Under the pieces are notes generated by a model. The model made no database searches. It saw only the letters and a list, made by a program, of their open reading frames with translations, and had not been told where the DNA came from. A program made the position numbers and the translations under genes. Positions 7,265 through 14,795 of a stretch of 41,276 bases of DNA are shown one piece after another. Source of the DNA: Bacteroidota bacterium. Lineage in GTDB: Bacteria > Bacteroidota > Bacteroidia > Chitinophagales > Chitinophagaceae. Position 1 is the stretch's first letter; each line of letters starts with the position of its first letter. Location of the stretch: contig JAUZOA010000043.1 of assembly GCA_030706685.1 (NCBI GenBank), positions 1 through 41,276 on the forward strand. The letters are read 5' to 3'.

Positions 7265-9073
7265 ATGATGAAATCGCTGTTTGAGCAAAGTTTAATAGGC
7301 CTTTTCCGTCATTCCAGCCAGGTTTTTTTCATTATTACGGATATAAAAGGCCATCTCCTGTATGCCAACCCATTGTTTGGTAAAAGATCAGGATTTACTG
7401 TGGACCGGCTTCCGGCTTTATCCATTAGAGAAATTATTGCTAAGGACGACATCAATCAATGCTTTTCAGCGATCGAAAAATGCCTTGAAAAAGCCGGCCG
7501 TCCTGCCACCACGGGTCCTCTAGGCCTGCGGCACCCCGGATATCCTTCAAAGATTTGCTGGGAATTGTCTTTGGCAGGCAATGGAGCCGATGAGCCTGAA
7601 AGGATTCAATGGGTAGGGATCGAAGAACCTGCAGGGGATAAACTACGGCAAAGCGAATTATTTTATCGTAATCTTATTGCTGATTCCTTAGATGGTATTT
7701 TACTCACCAGCACGGAAGGCATCATCAGTTTTGCTTCAGCATCGGTAAAAAAAATAGTAGGATACGAGCCGGAAGAGTTGCTCACAAAAAACGCTTTTGA
7801 ATTTCTGCACCCTGACGATCGTGCTTCCGGCGCCGCTGCTTTTTTTGAAGAAGTAAAAAAAACACCGGGATCAAAATTTATCAATGCAAGGATAAAACAA
7901 AAATCAGGGGAATGGCTATGGTGCATGATCCGTGGTCATAATCTGCTTTCCAATCCTCATGTGGGAGCCATGCTCATTTATTTTTGTGATGATACTGCGC
8001 GTATAAATGCCGAGGCGGCCTTAGTGGAAAGCGAACAGAGATTTCGCCATCTCATTCACAACCTGAAACTGGGAGTTCTCCTCTTGAATGAAAAAGGACA
8101 GGTGCTTATTTGTAATGAGCCGGCCTACGAATTATTTGGTCTTACTGAAAAAGACCTGGTCGGGGTAGCTATCCTTGATTTGGACTGGGATATTATTCGT
8201 GATGATGGCACAGGATTTCCCCGGGATGATTACCCCATATCTATTGCCCTCCGAACCCGGAAAGCGGTCAGGGATATCGTAATGGGAGTTCATAAAGCAG
8301 GCACTACAGAAAGAGTATGGGTGCTGGTCAATGCTGAAGTGGTAACGGATAGCAATGATAATATTCTTCATGTTATCTGCTCCTTTACTGACATTACAGA
8401 GCAAAGACGTTTGGCCCAGCAACTGATAGACCAGGAAATTCAGAAGCAGAAAATGCTTTTAAGGGCTACTATTGACGGGCAGGAAAAAGAACGCAGCGAA
8501 ATCGGCCGGGAATTGCATGATAATATCAGCCAGCATCTTACTACTACCCGTCTTTATCTTGAAGTAGCCAAAGAAAAGGCAAGCGGGGAATTGCTCAAAA
8601 TGATCAACCAGGCGCATAAAGGGTTAATGGATATGGTGAATGAAATCCGGCAGTTATCCCAATCCCTGGTTCCTCCTTCATTAAATGATATCGGCCTCGT
8701 GGCTTCTGTCAAGGATCTGTGTAATCCTTTAAAAAATACACATGCTTTCGATATTGATTTTCAATACAGCGATTTTAATGATGCGCTGCTATCCGATAAT
8801 ATGAAACTGATGTTGTTCCGGATCATCCAGGAGCAGGTCAACAATATCATCCGTCATGCGCAGGCCAGTTCCATAAAAATTGATTTGCAAACAGGAGAAG
8901 GTAAAGTGATGCTTTCTATCACGGACAATGGCAAAGGCTTTGATCCAAAATCAATAAAAAAAGGACTTGGCTTTAACAATATGAATAACAGGGCGGGGCT
9001 ATTTGGCGGAACAATCAGGATTGACTCGGCCCCGGGAAAAGGTTGTACGGTACAGGTAACAATACCGTTGTAA
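7265..9073 (+). CDS. Cytoplasmic multi-PAS sensor histidine kinase (HisKA_3 type)
   Basis: A 602-residue soluble sensor kinase of the NarL/DesK type. No signal peptide or membrane helix is visible. Three PAS-like domains lie at about 8-120 (SQVFFIITDIKGHLLYANPL), 130-250 (DGILLTSTEGIISFASASV with a PAC-like end) and 258-380 (GVLLLNEKGQVLICNEPAYE). A dimerisation domain follows with phospho-acceptor His418 in GRELHDNISQHL, then an HATPase domain (about 505-602) with the N box QVNNIIRHAQ, G1 DNGKGFD and G2 GLGFNNMNNRAG. Start is ATG 7265; the next codon is also ATG. No response regulator is adjacent, so the partner is unknown. The preceding 190 bases contain the SurA-like gene's terminator and no clear TAnnTTTG box. 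Confidence 0.92.
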   Translation: MMKSLFEQSLIGLFRHSSQVFFIITDIKGHLLYANPLFGKRSGFTVDRLPALSIREIIAKDDINQCFSAIEKCLEKAGRPATTGPLGLRHPGYPSKICWELSLAGNGADEPERIQWVGIEEPAGDKLRQSELFYRNLIADSLDGILLTSTEGIISFASASVKKIVGYEPEELLTKNAFEFLHPDDRASGAAAFFEEVKKTPGSKFINARIKQKSGEWLWCMIRGHNLLSNPHVGAMLIYFCDDTARINAEAALVESEQRFRHLIHNLKLGVLLLNEKGQVLICNEPAYELFGLTEKDLVGVAILDLDWDIIRDDGTGFPRDDYPISIALRTRKAVRDIVMGVHKAGTTERVWVLVNAEVVTDSNDNILHVICSFTDITEQRRLAQQLIDQEIQKQKMLLRATIDGQEKERSEIGRELHDNISQHLTTTRLYLEVAKEKASGELLKMINQAHKGLMDMVNEIRQLSQSLVPPSLNDIGLVASVKDLCNPLKNTHAFDIDFQYSDFNDALLSDNMKLMLFRIIQEQVNNIIRHAQASSIKIDLQTGEGKVMLSITDNGKGFDPKSIKKGLGFNNMNNRAGLFGGTIRIDSAPGKGCTVQVTIPL

Positions 9074-9166
9074 AAATTTCTCACACTACGAACCCGTTCG
9101 GATAAATTTCGGTACTGTCCTGTTTTGAAAGGTGGGATTCCAATCATTGCTGCGCAGGTCATTCCC

Positions 9167-9345
9167 GGCCTCAGAAAAAAGGCGTTAAGAAAATTGAATC
9201 GGCAGGCGTTAAAAGAAAAACACCATGTTCTGAAGCCGGGCTTTGTAAGTAGTCGAAAAGTCGCACTATTGCCGGGCTTTATTCTATTGCCCGGACTTGT
9301 TTTTCTTAGCCGGCCGATTCAATTTTTAGCCTTTTTTCTGAAGCC
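9167..9345. repeat. Long imperfect inverted repeat (possible MITE-like or structured RNA element)
   Basis: The left arm (9167-9240) and right arm (9290-9345) are reverse complements over more than 50 bases with small indels. Matching blocks include TCAGAAAAAAGGC, AAATTGAATCGGC, TAAAAGAAAAACA/TAAGAAAAACA and CCGGG. The 49-base interior has further GCCGGGC/GCCCGG pairs. It would form a hairpin about 180 nt long. A 75-codon open frame crosses it, but it has the composition of the repeat and no protein-like features. The gap 9074-9671 holds no convincing gene. Confidence 0.75.
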
Positions 9346-9357
9346 TTGATTTTTTGC

Positions 9358-9385
9358 TCCACTTTTTTATCAAGAAAAAAGTGGA
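9358..9385. repeat. Perfect A/T-rich hairpin next to the long inverted repeat
   Basis: TCCACTTTTTT (9358-9368) and AAAAAAGTGGA (9375-9385) form an 11-bp stem with a 6-base loop. It lies 12 bases after the right arm of the long inverted repeat and may be part of the same element. It could also work as a terminator in either direction. Confidence 0.6.
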
Positions 9386-9575
9386 ACGGAAAACTTCATG
9401 GGGTAGGAGATTCAGCATCATTCGAAACTTGCCATATTGCTAACTTTAAACCGTCAAAACCTAATTTTTCCCTGACAGTAATGATTTCCCTCCTGTCTGA
9501 GGGGGGATCAAAATTCCAGAATGGACAATGCATAAATCTTACCCGAATTAATACAGCCATTTTACTGCAATCGCC

Positions 9576-9583
9576 TACCTTTG
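9576..9583 (+). promoter_or_regulatory. TAnnTTTG box upstream of the PurF-like gene
   Basis: TACCTTTG matches the -7 consensus, 88 bases before the ATG at 9672. No TTG is found at the usual upstream distance. The implied leader is about 80-85 nt. Confidence 0.5.
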
Positions 9584-9671
9584 CGGCTCGCCTGCTGAAG
9601 CTTTTTGTCTGCCGAAACTTACGTGTAGCCGGATAGCGGAGGCATGGCCTCGTTAATATGCAGGAGATTTC

Positions 9672-11519
9672 ATGAGTGATCCGATTAAACACGAATGCGG
9701 GTTAGCATTCATCCGGCTGAGAAAACCTTTCTCGTATTACCAGCAACAATACGGTACCGTGATGTGGGGGCTGAATAAGCTGTACCTGCTGATGGAAAAA
9801 CAACACAACCGTGGCCAGGATGGCGCAGGAGTTGCGGCGGTCAAATTGGATGTTGAACCCGGTTATCCGTTCCTGCACCGTATCCGTAGCAATGCTCCCC
9901 AGGCTATTTCAGATATTTTTCAGCAAATAGGTAAAGAAATTGAGGAACTGGAAAAATATAACCCTCATATTAAGAGCCACCCGGGTTTAATGAAGGGGAA
10001 TGTGAGTTTTCTTGGTGAGCTTTTGCTTGGGCATCTCCGTTATGGCACGCAGGGAAAAAATAAATTAGAATATTGCCATCCATTCATTAACCGCGATATT
10101 ATTCCTGCAAGGAATCTTGCCCTGGCAGGCAATTTCAACCTTGTAAATTCCGATGAATTATTTGAACTGATCGGGAAAGAACCGCATCCCACAGTACGCT
10201 TCAGCGACCTTGCAGCGATGATCGAACTCATGCATACTTTTTTATGCAAGGAGGACGAAATATCGCCCCAGCAGATGGATATTAAAAAAGTGCTGAAAAA
10301 AGCGCTCCCACTTTTTGATGGGGGCTTTCATGTTGGGGGAATAACAGGAAATGGTATTGGCTTTGTATTCCGCGACGCAAATGGTATCCGGCCGTCTTAT
10401 TATTTTATCAATGATGAAGTAGTGGTGGCGGCTTCAGAGAGAGCCGCTATCAGAACGGCATTCAATGTTGGTGAAAATGAGGTGAAAGAACTGATGCCCG
10501 GCCAGGCCCTGATAGTAAATGAAAAAGGAGAAATTGAAATTGCGCAAATCCTTGAGCCGAAGGAAAGGAAGGCTTGTAGTTTCGAACGCATTTATTTCTC
10601 ACGGGGAAGCGATGAAAAAATATATAAAGAGAGGTCGGCTTTGGGTTATCATCTCAGCGACCAGGTATTGAATGCTATTAATCATGATCTCCGGAATACT
10701 ATTTTTTCTTTTATTCCGAATACGGCTGAAGTCGCTTTTTATGGCCTGGTGAAAGGATTGGAAGATTACCTGGCAAAGGTGAAAATCGAAAGGATACTGA
10801 GCTGGAATAAAGATTTTGATGAAGAAAAGCTTGGCGAGATGATCAATCGCCGGGTGCGCATTGAGAAGATTGCCATTAAAGATGTGAAGATGCGGACATT
10901 TATTACGGAAGATGCAGGCCGTAATGAAATGGTACAGCACGTTTATGATATTACCTATGGAACCGTGAAGTCCGGGGAGGATACCCTGGTAGTGATTGAC
11001 GATTCTATTGTAAGAGGCACAACCCTGAAAGAAAGTATCATCCGTATGTTGTCAAGGCTGAAGCCGAAACGCATAGTTGTTGTTTCTTCGTCGCCACAGA
11101 TACGTTATCCCGATTGTTATGGGATCGACATGAGCAAGATGGGTGATTTTATTGCCTTTAACGCGGCGGTACAGTTGATGAAAGAAAGAAAAAAAGAAAA
11201 TTGCCTGAAAGAGCTATGGGAAAAATGCAAGGACCTGCAAAGAAATAATCAATTGCATACTGAAAATATCGTCAAACAATTATATGACCAGTTTACTACG
11301 GATGAAATATCCCAGAAGGTCGCGCAGCTGATTACCCCGCCTGAAGTTACTATTCCTGTCGATGTGATCTTTCAAAGCATTGAGAACCTTCACCGGTCCT
11401 GCCCGAGTAACCTGGGCGACTGGTATTTTACCGGCGACTATCCTACTCCCGGGGGGAATAAAGTAGTGAATAAAGCTTTCATGAATTATATGGAAGGGAA
11501 GAATGTGAGAGGGTACTAA
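9672..11519 (+). CDS. Amidophosphoribosyltransferase-like protein (divergent, C-terminally extended PurF paralogue)
   Basis: PurF makes 5-phosphoribosylamine from PRPP and glutamine, the first step of purine synthesis. This 615-residue protein has the same two domains: an N-terminal class II glutaminase with Cys9 (KHECGLAF), which would need removal of an 8-residue propeptide, plus HNRGQDGAG and HLRYGTQG. A phosphoribosyltransferase domain carries the PRPP loop VVIDDSIVRGTT (about 440-451). It is about 100 residues longer than ordinary PurF, with a C-terminal extension from about 505. The oxyanion-hole segment reads AGNFNLVN, where PurF normally has HNGNLxN, so the usual Gly appears replaced. 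It may be a PurF-related enzyme of modified function; a canonical PurF elsewhere in the genome is expected. The stop is followed directly by a palindromic repeat. Confidence 0.85.
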   Translation: MSDPIKHECGLAFIRLRKPFSYYQQQYGTVMWGLNKLYLLMEKQHNRGQDGAGVAAVKLDVEPGYPFLHRIRSNAPQAISDIFQQIGKEIEELEKYNPHIKSHPGLMKGNVSFLGELLLGHLRYGTQGKNKLEYCHPFINRDIIPARNLALAGNFNLVNSDELFELIGKEPHPTVRFSDLAAMIELMHTFLCKEDEISPQQMDIKKVLKKALPLFDGGFHVGGITGNGIGFVFRDANGIRPSYYFINDEVVVAASERAAIRTAFNVGENEVKELMPGQALIVNEKGEIEIAQILEPKERKACSFERIYFSRGSDEKIYKERSALGYHLSDQVLNAINHDLRNTIFSFIPNTAEVAFYGLVKGLEDYLAKVKIERILSWNKDFDEEKLGEMINRRVRIEKIAIKDVKMRTFITEDAGRNEMVQHVYDITYGTVKSGEDTLVVIDDSIVRGTTLKESIIRMLSRLKPKRIVVVSSSPQIRYPDCYGIDMSKMGDFIAFNAAVQLMKERKKENCLKELWEKCKDLQRNNQLHTENIVKQLYDQFTTDEISQKVAQLITPPEVTIPVDVIFQSIENLHRSCPSNLGDWYFTGDYPTPGGNKVVNKAFMNYMEGKNVRGY

Positions 11520-11543
11520 TCCCCCGCCCCTAAAGGGGCCTGG
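11520..11543. repeat. CCCCCGCCCCTAAAGGGG repeat, left half
   Basis: It starts at the base after the PurF-like stop codon. Its reverse-complement partner, with about three mismatches, is at 11622-11641 inside the next gene, so the pair brackets the start of that gene. It contains an internal CCCCTAAAGGGG palindrome. Confidence 0.65.
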
Positions 11544-11588
11544 TACAAGCGGTATATATTTCAATGATCTTTCAATAGTTTTGATAAG

Positions 11589-12137
11589 ATGAAAAATCCT
11601 GGTAGCGGAAAATCTCATAGCTCCCCTTCAGGGGTTGGGGGTAAAATCCTCCTGCTTATCCGCCATGCCAAGAGCGACTGGAACGGAGCATCTTTAAGTG
11701 ATTTTGACCGTCCGTTGAATGAAAGAGGCAAAAGAGATGCCCCGGTAATGGCGCACCGGTTACTGGATAAGAAGATCAATATTGATGCTTTCATTACAAG
11801 CCCGGCCAAACGGGCAAAGAAGACCGCCACTATTTTTGCGAATGAATTTAAAAGAGATAAAGATGAAGTAATCCTCCGGCAGGAATTATATGAAGCTCCT
11901 GCTGAAATATTTTATAAAGTGATCAGTGCAATAGATGATCAATTCAATTCTGTCGCGATATTTTCTCATAATCCCGGGATTACTGATTTTGCCAACAGCC
12001 TTACGAATGTAAGAATAGACAATATTCCTACCTGCGGCATCTTTGCCCTGAAGATAAATACCCGGCATTGGAAGAATTTTAAAGAAGCCGGAAAAGAGTT
12101 TTGGTTTGCCGATTATCCGAAGGCGGAACACAAATGA
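11589..12137 (+). CDS. SixA-type histidine phosphatase family protein
   Basis: A 182-residue member of the histidine phosphatase (phosphoglycerate mutase-like) branch 1. The catalytic motif is LLIRHAKSDWNG (RHAK at about 25-28), followed by DFDRPLNERGKRDAP, ITSPAKRAKKTA and a later FSHNPGITDFAN that supplies the second catalytic His. This pattern matches SixA-like phosphohistidine phosphatases; the substrate is unknown here. The first 18 residues (KNPGSGKSHSSPSGVGG) precede the usual family start. Codons 11-18 are encoded by a GC-rich palindromic repeat, so the N-terminus looks acquired. No alternative in-frame ATG, GTG or TTG is found closer to the RHAK motif. Confidence 0.9.
   Translation: MKNPGSGKSHSSPSGVGGKILLLIRHAKSDWNGASLSDFDRPLNERGKRDAPVMAHRLLDKKINIDAFITSPAKRAKKTATIFANEFKRDKDEVILRQELYEAPAEIFYKVISAIDDQFNSVAIFSHNPGITDFANSLTNVRIDNIPTCGIFALKINTRHWKNFKEAGKEFWFADYPKAEHK
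11622..11641. repeat. CCCCTTCAGGGG repeat, right half, within the sixA-like N-terminus
   Basis: TCCCCTTCAGGGGTTGGGGG is the inverted partner of 11520-11543. It is translated as part of SSPSGVGG at the start of the phosphatase. Confidence 0.65.
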
Positions 12138-12179
12138 CAGGGGTCAAACGAATTATCATAGATAATTTCCCTGTTCTCT

Positions 12180-13070
12180 TTATCCCCGGGGCTTTTTTAA
12201 ACTTACTAAATATACTCCGCCAAGGATCATAGTACCCGCGAAGATCTTTGGTAAAGTAAGCTGTTCATCAAAAAACAAAACAGCGATGGTGACAGCAAAT
12301 ACCAATTGTATATAAATATAGGCGCTCGTAACCCCCGGCCCTAATATCCGGATACCATAGGCATTAAACAAGTAGGCAAGGAATGTACCTGCTAATATTA
12401 CAAATAATAAAACGCCTGTTTGGGTCAAAGTAAATTGTTGCCATTGAATTTCGCCAAACTGCAGCCATCCTACCGGTAACATCATAATGAACCCGAAAGT
12501 AAAAACCCATCTTATTACCTGCAGGGGCGTATATCTTTCCATGAGTGGTCTTACCAGTACAAAATAAAAAGCATAGGAGATACCATTAAGAAGAATAAAT
12601 ACGTCGCCGGTAAGATAATCTTTTGGCTGGCTGGCGCTTTGCCTGCCTGTTATCAGTAAAACAGAACCAGTAATGCCAATGGCCAACCCTGTTATGTTTA
12701 CAATAGTTATTCTTTCTTTTAACATCCAGAAAGCAAGGAGTGTAATCAATATCGGGGAACAGAGCATAAGCAAGGAGGCATGTATGGCAGTGGTCATGGT
12801 GAGGCCTTTGATAAAGAGCATCTGGTTGATGGCTACTCCAAACAGGCCGCACAGGATAAGCCGCATCCTGTCTTTCCTATTGACGGCAACTTTGTTTTTC
12901 GCAAAAAACCAGGAAGCCCAGAATAATAAAAGGCTTCCTCCCACACGGAGAAGGTTTAGGGCATAAGGTCCTACGGGCGATGGCGAGATATACTTTACAA
13001 AACTGTAATTGATAGCAAAGAACAGGTTAGTGGCTAAAACTGCGATATGAGCTTTGACAGCGGGTTTCAG
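12180..13070 (-). CDS. EamA/DMT-family transporter with probable CTG start
   Basis: An inner-membrane drug/metabolite exporter family protein with about ten hydrophobic helices and two EamA repeats; substrate unknown. The first GTG is at 12944 and would give 254 residues without the first helix. The same frame continues upstream without a stop to CTG at 13068-13070, adding 42 residues (KPAVKAHIAVLATNLFFAI, then VKYISPSPVGPYALNLLR) that are clearly the missing first helix. The total of 296 matches the family. A well-formed promoter (13088-13118) places transcription start just before CTG, and no ATG, GTG or TTG lies between. The start is therefore a non-standard CTG, or an ATG altered by mutation or sequencing error. 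It lies 36 bases after the glycosyltransferase, in the same direction. Confidence 0.85.
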   Translation of the reverse strand: MKPAVKAHIAVLATNLFFAINYSFVKYISPSPVGPYALNLLRVGGSLLLFWASWFFAKNKVAVNRKDRMRLILCGLFGVAINQMLFIKGLTMTTAIHASLLMLCSPILITLLAFWMLKERITIVNITGLAIGITGSVLLITGRQSASQPKDYLTGDVFILLNGISYAFYFVLVRPLMERYTPLQVIRWVFTFGFIMMLPVGWLQFGEIQWQQFTLTQTGVLLFVILAGTFLAYLFNAYGIRILGPGVTSAYIYIQLVFAVTIAVLFFDEQLTLPKIFAGTMILGGVYLVSLKKPRG

Positions 13071-13087
13071 AAAATAAAAATAAGACG

Positions 13088-13118
13088 CAAAGGTAAACGG
13101 GGATGATCAATGTTTCAA
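13088..13118 (-). promoter_or_regulatory. Promoter of the DMT transporter
   Basis: On the minus strand, TTG (13116-13118) and TACCTTTG (13088-13095) are separated by 20 bases. The -33 element overlaps the end of the glycosyltransferase gene. The predicted start lies close to 13083, which supports translation from the CTG at 13070. Confidence 0.65.
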
Positions 13119-14255
13119 TACCGATTGTACAAATCGTGAAACAACCTGTTGCAGATTGTTTTCTTTTTCAATACCTGTTGTGGTATAAGGAAATAATTTT
13201 GCTGATTGCAATGCTGATAAAAGGGAAAAAGAATTTTGAGAAATACTTGCCAGGATCTTTTTTCCCTGCAAGTATTTGGCAAGGTATTCCTGTTCTGTCT
13301 GTCCGGGAGTGGGTACCAATATACTTTTCTTCTGCAATTTTATTATATCCATGATGGTACTATACCCGCTCCGGCCGATGATATATTCCGCCTGGTTCAT
13401 TTCATTATTTAATTCTTCGGCGGTAAGATGATTGTAAAACTTAATGGAGTTGGAAGAAGGCACGAGATTAAGAGCGCCGGGAAGGCCTCTTACAATTGTG
13501 GCCGTAGCCGGATAATGCGCGATCTCTTTAATGATCTTATTTTCAAAAATACTTCGTTGGGGTTCCGGCCCGGACAACAGTATCAATAGATGATCTTTTA
13601 TTCCTGGTATTCCTGTTTTAATGAATCGCGACAAGGGGCCGGTATAATGAACCGGGATTAGAGGTTCTTTTGACGGATGGGAGAGATCTCCCGCCAGGTT
13701 AAGTTCCCCTGCCGCATCCGGTACCCAGCATTCGGTAAAGCGATTGATATAGCTATAATTTCTTTTTTGTATCCATCTCTCGGGCCATTTGCCCCAGGGG
13801 CTTTTAATGGTGAGCTGGTGAGTGATGAAAACACATGGGAGATTTTCATGATATAACCCATAGCGATTATCGGAAATGACTGCATCAAACTCCTGTTCTT
13901 TAACTATTTTTTTCAGCCACTTATTTTCATAGCGGATAGCCCTGAGTATTTTAGGAGATTGAATGAAAATATTCCATAGCATACCCATTGCTGACCGGCC
14001 ATATTTTACATTGTATCCGGGCAAGTGCAGGAAGGGAAGCCCCGGAAATTCCTGCTTTAGAAGGGTTTCCTGCGCTCCTGCTGCGGCCAACCACACTTCG
14101 CAATTCAGGCGCAGTAATTCAAAAATAATGGGGATGCAGCGGGTGGCATGACCAAGCCCCCAGTCGAGCGGAGCCACGAGAATTCGTAGTTTACGCTCTG
14201 AAGGCAAGTATTTTTCCGTTTCAGGGAGGCTAGTATAAAAATTTCCTGAATTCAA
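13107..14255 (-). CDS. GT-B glycosyltransferase (MurG/UGT-like)
   Basis: A 382-residue soluble or peripheral glycosyltransferase. The N-terminal Rossmann domain opens with RKLRILVAPLDWGLGHATR, where GLGHATR resembles the glycine-rich acceptor-side loop of GT28-type enzymes. The C-terminal half has HYTGPLSRF, LLILLSGPEPQRS and AEYIIGRSGYSTIMDII, the last resembling the donor-nucleotide binding region. The sugar donor and acceptor are unknown. No ATG is available in frame near the N-terminus: TTG at 14255 gives MNSGNF..., while a TTG 16 codons later (LPSERKLRIL) is equally plausible. The family fold begins only at about residue 22. Confidence 0.8.
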   Translation of the reverse strand: MNSGNFYTSLPETEKYLPSERKLRILVAPLDWGLGHATRCIPIIFELLRLNCEVWLAAAGAQETLLKQEFPGLPFLHLPGYNVKYGRSAMGMLWNIFIQSPKILRAIRYENKWLKKIVKEQEFDAVISDNRYGLYHENLPCVFITHQLTIKSPWGKWPERWIQKRNYSYINRFTECWVPDAAGELNLAGDLSHPSKEPLIPVHYTGPLSRFIKTGIPGIKDHLLILLSGPEPQRSIFENKIIKEIAHYPATATIVRGLPGALNLVPSSNSIKFYNHLTAEELNNEMNQAEYIIGRSGYSTIMDIIKLQKKSILVPTPGQTEQEYLAKYLQGKKILASISQNSFSLLSALQSAKLFPYTTTGIEKENNLQQVVSRFVQSVLKH

Positions 14256-14265
14256 ACCCGTTGCA

Positions 14266-14287
14266 TACTATTTTGTTTGTAAAATAG
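14266..14287. repeat. ACTATTTT-AAAATAGT palindrome upstream of the glycosyltransferase
   Basis: A perfect 8-bp inverted repeat with a 6-base loop, between the glycosyltransferase start and the divergent small lipoprotein. It could be an operator for either gene; there is no further support. Confidence 0.35.
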
Positions 14288-14358
14288 TTTAATTTAGAAA
14301 CACCAATCAATCTGTCTCTGTCAAATACGAAGATTTTATTCCGGATTAAATTCAAATT

Positions 14359-14502
14359 ATGAAGACAATCAACAAAATAGCATTAATACTGTTACTGGCG
14401 GGTATGGTTGTTGTTTCGGCTTGTAGCAGGAACTATTATTCCGGTACGGGTAAAGGCAGCAACTGCGGCTGCCCCAGCCATAAAGGAATGTCAGGGTATT
14501 AA
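14359..14502 (+). CDS. Small Cys-rich lipoprotein (47 aa)
   Basis: ATG 14359 to TAA 14500-14502 encodes 47 residues. Residues 1-21 form a lipoprotein signal (MKTINKIALILLLAGMVV...) and VSAC at 19-22 is a good lipobox, so Cys22 would be lipidated. The mature part is only about 26 residues: a Ser/Gly/Tyr-rich spacer (SRNYYSGTGKGS) and a tail NCGCPSHKGMSGY with two Cys and one His. I recognise the style from other Bacteroidota envelope proteins but know no function. The CxC...H tail could bind a metal, which is inference. It is followed 36 bases later by a small soluble protein on the same strand. Confidence 0.75.
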   Translation: MKTINKIALILLLAGMVVVSACSRNYYSGTGKGSNCGCPSHKGMSGY

Positions 14503-14538
14503 AAGAATGTCAGGGGTAATAAAAAATAAACGGCAGTG

Positions 14539-14781
14539 ATGAAAACTCCCAATCGAGATCTGTTGGTTCTCCTTAAAAATGAATTTGCCAGCGAGCGTTC
14601 AATTGAGCAGGAAGTAGAATCTATCAATCATATATTGGTACAGGCTGAATCATTGGAGCAATTTTGCCTGTCACATGAACTGGTAGACCGCAACTGCATT
14701 ACCTCCAGGCCTAAAAAAATCCTCCGGGCCATCCGTTTTGCTGAATTGAAGCCTTTCCGGTTTTTGATTAACAAGAATTAA
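14539..14781 (+). CDS. Small hypothetical protein following the lipoprotein
   Basis: An 80-residue product from ATG 14539; the GTG one codon before is less likely. It has no signal peptide or membrane segment. The sequence is mostly helical and charged (NRDLLVLLKNEFASERS, then EQEVESINHILVQAE) with two Cys (QFCLSHELVDRNCITS) and a basic C-terminus (RAIRFAELKPFRFLI). I do not recognise the family. It probably shares a transcript with the 47-residue lipoprotein. It converges on the aminotransferase gene, whose stop is 14 bases away. Confidence 0.65.
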   Translation: MKTPNRDLLVLLKNEFASERSIEQEVESINHILVQAESLEQFCLSHELVDRNCITSRPKKILRAIRFAELKPFRFLINKN

Positions 14782-14795
14782 GGGGAATTTTTTAA

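Noticed and set aside
9125-9349. Open frame of about 75 codons in the gap after the histidine kinase
   Set aside because: It coincides with the long inverted repeat, has skewed Leu/Phe composition from the repeat, and no domain or promoter.
9346-9692. Overlapping open frames on both strands upstream of the PurF-like gene
   Set aside because: Neither shows protein-like features, and the region includes the promoter box at 9576-9583.
14266-14287. Palindrome as a definite operator
   Set aside because: A perfect 8-bp A/T inverted repeat is easily expected by chance in A/T-rich intergenic sequence, and no matching regulator is nearby; kept only as a low-confidence repeat.
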